Below are positions 5,207-6,984 of a DNA stretch of 6,984 nt, piece after piece. Where the stretch lies: NCBI GenBank assembly GCA_020846515.1, contig JADLDX010000791.1, positions 1-6,984 on the forward strand, given 5' to 3'. This DNA comes from Pirellulaceae bacterium. Its GTDB lineage: Bacteria; Planctomycetota; Planctomycetia; Pirellulales; Pirellulaceae. A program made the position numbers and the translations under genes. The notes below the pieces were generated by a model that was given only the letters and a program-made list of their open reading frames with translations, searched no databases and was not told the DNA's origin. The stretch's first letter is position 1; each line of letters begins with the position of its first letter.

Positions 5207-6876
5207 TGAACACACCGCCCCATAACTCGTCACTCTCGCCCATTTCGGCGACCGCGTCACCTGCGATGCTTTCATCATCGACGGCGACAGGGTTTACAGC
5301 GCCCACCTGGTGGTTGCTACTGCTGTTCCTGACGGCATTGGTGGCTCAAGGTCAACGAATTTTGACAGTGCGTTCGTCGACGGGCGAAATGCCGTTCCAT
5401 AGTGCTAATGATCGCAGTCGCTGGTGCAGTGTGGCGGCCTTGGGCGGCTATGGCCAATTCGAGATCGATCCGTTTTTGCAGATCCGCGATCCGAAAACCA
5501 AGCGTCGCACTTGGAATACGATCGATATGGTGCGACATCGGGGGCGCGACGGTCGACAACATTATTACAGCAGCAAACCACCACTGCTTTCGGCGATGCA
5601 TGCCGGCGTCTACGCCATCGTGCGGGCAGTGACCGGACTGAGCCTGGTCAGTCAACCATTCACGACGGCGCGCATCATTTTATTCCTGGTGAACTGGCTA
5701 CCGTTGGCCGGATTCTGGTGGCTATGGGGCAAGTATTGGCAACAGCAGTCGAAGTCACTGTGGGCCTTCACTGTGATCATGCTGTTGATGTTGTGGGGTA
5801 CGTTCGTATCGACGTTTGCTAACACATTGAACAATCATTTGCCCGGTGCCATCGCCGCCGGCATGTCGTTGTGGGCGCTGCTGAAAATAATCTACGATGG
5901 CCAGCCAGCGCGGCGTTGGTTCATCTTGGCTGCCGCCTCAGCAGCCATGTGCGCGGTGTGTGAATTGCCCGCGCTCAGTTGGGTGGCTGCGGTCTGCCTG
6001 CTTTTGATTCAAGTCGATTTCAAGAAAGCCGTCATGGGTGTGTTGGTCGGTATGTTGCCGATCACGTTGGCGTTTATGATTGTCAACTATCTGGCGCACG
6101 GTGACCTGCGTCCGCCCTATGCCCATCGCGCTGTGGGACCATTGGTCACGACACTCGATTTGCCCGCATCCACCGACGATCCTACTGCCTCTGCTTTATC
6201 AACTCTGCAATTGGCACAGGGTCCAATTGTGGCAGCCGTGCGTGACAAAGACTATCAGCTCTCTGACGCAGCCAAGATTCAAGTGACCCGCACACCGGGT
6301 GTGCACGAACTGTGGGACGATGCCACGCAGTATCGCTTCGCGTTGGTGATCGAAGGCCAATCCATAAAAGTTCATCAATGGGATGACTGGTACGACTATC
6401 CCAATTCCTATTGGTACCCCGACAGCAAGAAGGGAGTCGACAAGGGTGAGCCGAGCCGAGCTGTCTATCTTTTCCATACGACTTTTGGACATCATGGCCT
6501 GTTTTCGCTGACACCCATGTGGTTGCTGTTGCCGTTGGGTGCGTGGTCCATCTGGCAACTCAGCACGGGAGCGTTCATTCGTCGATTGTTTGATTTACGA
6601 GTCCAAGTCATGCTGGCGATCGTCGCTACCAGCCTGGTCTGCTTTGTCTTTTACATGCTACGGCCGTTGGAGGATCGCAACTACGGTGGTGTCAGTTGCG
6701 GTTTTCGTTGGATGCACTGGTTTGCGCCGCTATGGTGCTGGCTGGTAGGTCATGCACTGGGTCATATTCGACATAACGGCTGGCGAGCCATCGTCTGGCT
6801 GGCGCTGGGCTTGAGCATCTTTTCGGCCTGTGTACCGTGGCAAAATCCCTGGACCTCTCCATGGCTAATGCCTTAG
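5206..6876 (+). CDS. GT-C-like multi-spanning membrane protein, probable polyprenyl-sugar glycosyltransferase
   Basis: A 556-residue membrane protein with a Ser/Thr/Pro-rich N-terminus, a first helix at about 34-48 and further helices near 153-172, 185-202, 213-229, 237-267, 275-295, 434-450, 465-485, 502-516 and 526-541. After the first helix comes a loop with ANDRSRWCSVAALGGYG (67-83), then TIDMVRHRGRDG (105-116) and YYSSKPPLLSAMHAGVYAIV (120-139). This order mirrors the acidic DE-x-x-Y and the KPPL motif of ArnT/PMT-type GT-C enzymes. D69 is the candidate catalytic acid; the usual partner Glu is replaced by Arg. A hydrophilic domain at about 300-420 precedes FHTTFGHHGLFSLTP (423-437), and NYGGVSCGFRWMHWF (492-506) lies near the end. 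I recognise the pattern from planctomycete proteins of unknown function. ATG and the preceding stop share a base (TAATG), implying translational coupling with the GT2 gene, whose lipid-linked sugar it would be suited to use. The function is inferred. Confidence 0.8.
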   Translation: MNTPPHNSSLSPISATASPAMLSSSTATGFTAPTWWLLLLFLTALVAQGQRILTVRSSTGEMPFHSANDRSRWCSVAALGGYGQFEIDPFLQIRDPKTKRRTWNTIDMVRHRGRDGRQHYYSSKPPLLSAMHAGVYAIVRAVTGLSLVSQPFTTARIILFLVNWLPLAGFWWLWGKYWQQQSKSLWAFTVIMLLMLWGTFVSTFANTLNNHLPGAIAAGMSLWALLKIIYDGQPARRWFILAAASAAMCAVCELPALSWVAAVCLLLIQVDFKKAVMGVLVGMLPITLAFMIVNYLAHGDLRPPYAHRAVGPLVTTLDLPASTDDPTASALSTLQLAQGPIVAAVRDKDYQLSDAAKIQVTRTPGVHELWDDATQYRFALVIEGQSIKVHQWDDWYDYPNSYWYPDSKKGVDKGEPSRAVYLFHTTFGHHGLFSLTPMWLLLPLGAWSIWQLSTGAFIRRLFDLRVQVMLAIVATSLVCFVFYMLRPLEDRNYGGVSCGFRWMHWFAPLWCWLVGHALGHIRHNGWRAIVWLALGLSIFSACVPWQNPWTSPWLMP

Positions 6877-6895
6877 TTGGACAGCGCCACGTTGA

Positions 6896-6924
6896 ATCAG
6901 CCGCTGGGCGCTAGCCCCCGGTTT
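6896..6924. repeat. Interspersed palindromic repeat, copy 3
   Basis: The 29 nt with core GGGCGCTAGCCCCCGG match copy 1 of the 112-340 element, apart from one substitution and one extra C. It begins 19 nt after the stop of the GT-C-like gene. Its GGGC-GCTA-GCCC hairpin is short and has no U run after it, so termination is possible but not supported. Unlike the first two copies it is single, and the 17-bp GGGGTCAGGTCT ends are absent. Confidence 0.75.
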
Positions 6925-6926
6925 CT

Positions 6927-6984
6927 TCAGCACCACATCAGTTGCGGGTTATAGTCACCGCGTAACGTCGAGTACGCCTGCGGC
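6927..6984 (-). CDS. Possible C-terminal end of an unidentified - strand gene (partial)
   Basis: Reading from the right edge on the - strand, 18 codons stay open to a TGA at 6927-6929, giving PQAYSTLRGDYNPQLMWC. The composition looks protein-like and the stop falls directly before the interspersed repeat. The stretch is too short to tell from chance and I do not recognise it. If real, the gene converges on the + strand operon. Confidence 0.2.
   Translation of the reverse strand, partial: PQAYSTLRGDYNPQLMWC

Noticed and set aside
1..6984. tRNA, rRNA, CRISPR array or intact insertion sequence
   Set aside because: No tRNA-like cloverleaf, rRNA segment, regularly spaced repeat array or transposase gene was seen. 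The repeats present number only three and are not evenly spaced.

Overview
The window looks like a piece of a planctomycete chromosome, probably from the Rhodopirellula/Pirellulaceae side of the phylum. Three things point there: the C-terminal end of a DUF1501-type protein at the left edge; a GT-C-like membrane protein with an NDRSRW ... YYSSKPPLL ... GHHGLFSLTP pattern that I associate with planctomycete genomes; and three copies of an interspersed repeat with the core GGGCGYTAGCCC, which I recall as common between planctomycete genes. The assignment is by recognition of these patterns, not by a database search.

Layout, left to right. Positions 1-108 hold the last 35 codons of a + strand DUF1501-like gene. 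Positions 112-340 hold a compact inverted-repeat element: 17-bp perfect termini, and two inverted copies of the interspersed repeat inside. It sits exactly between two converging genes, and its right tip overlaps the stop codon of mutM. Positions 339-2869 hold two - strand genes, an enlarged AI-2E/PerM-family membrane protein followed 53 nt later by mutM (formamidopyrimidine-DNA glycosylase). Positions 2870-3042 are the divergent control region, with two short tandem or direct repeats. Positions 3043-6876 hold a tight + strand three-gene operon: a lysylphosphatidylglycerol-synthase-type (UPF0104) membrane protein, a DPM1/GtrB-like family 2 glycosyltransferase with two C-terminal membrane segments, and a multi-spanning GT-C-like protein whose start overlaps the previous stop by one base. 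The window closes with another copy of the interspersed repeat (6896-6924) and the possible tail of an unidentified - strand reading frame.

Working model, by inference from family knowledge: the + strand operon is an envelope glycosylation module. The GT2 enzyme would make a polyprenyl-phosphate sugar on the cytoplasmic face, the UPF0104 protein might help move or handle lipid, and the GT-C protein would transfer the sugar on the outer face. The acceptor is unknown. The - strand pair combines a membrane transporter-like protein with DNA repair, and the two have no obvious functional link. The parts most worth checking are the three-gene module, the enlarged soluble insertions in two of the membrane proteins, and the 229-bp element with a small reading frame inside it. 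I saw no tRNA, rRNA, CRISPR array or intact insertion sequence.
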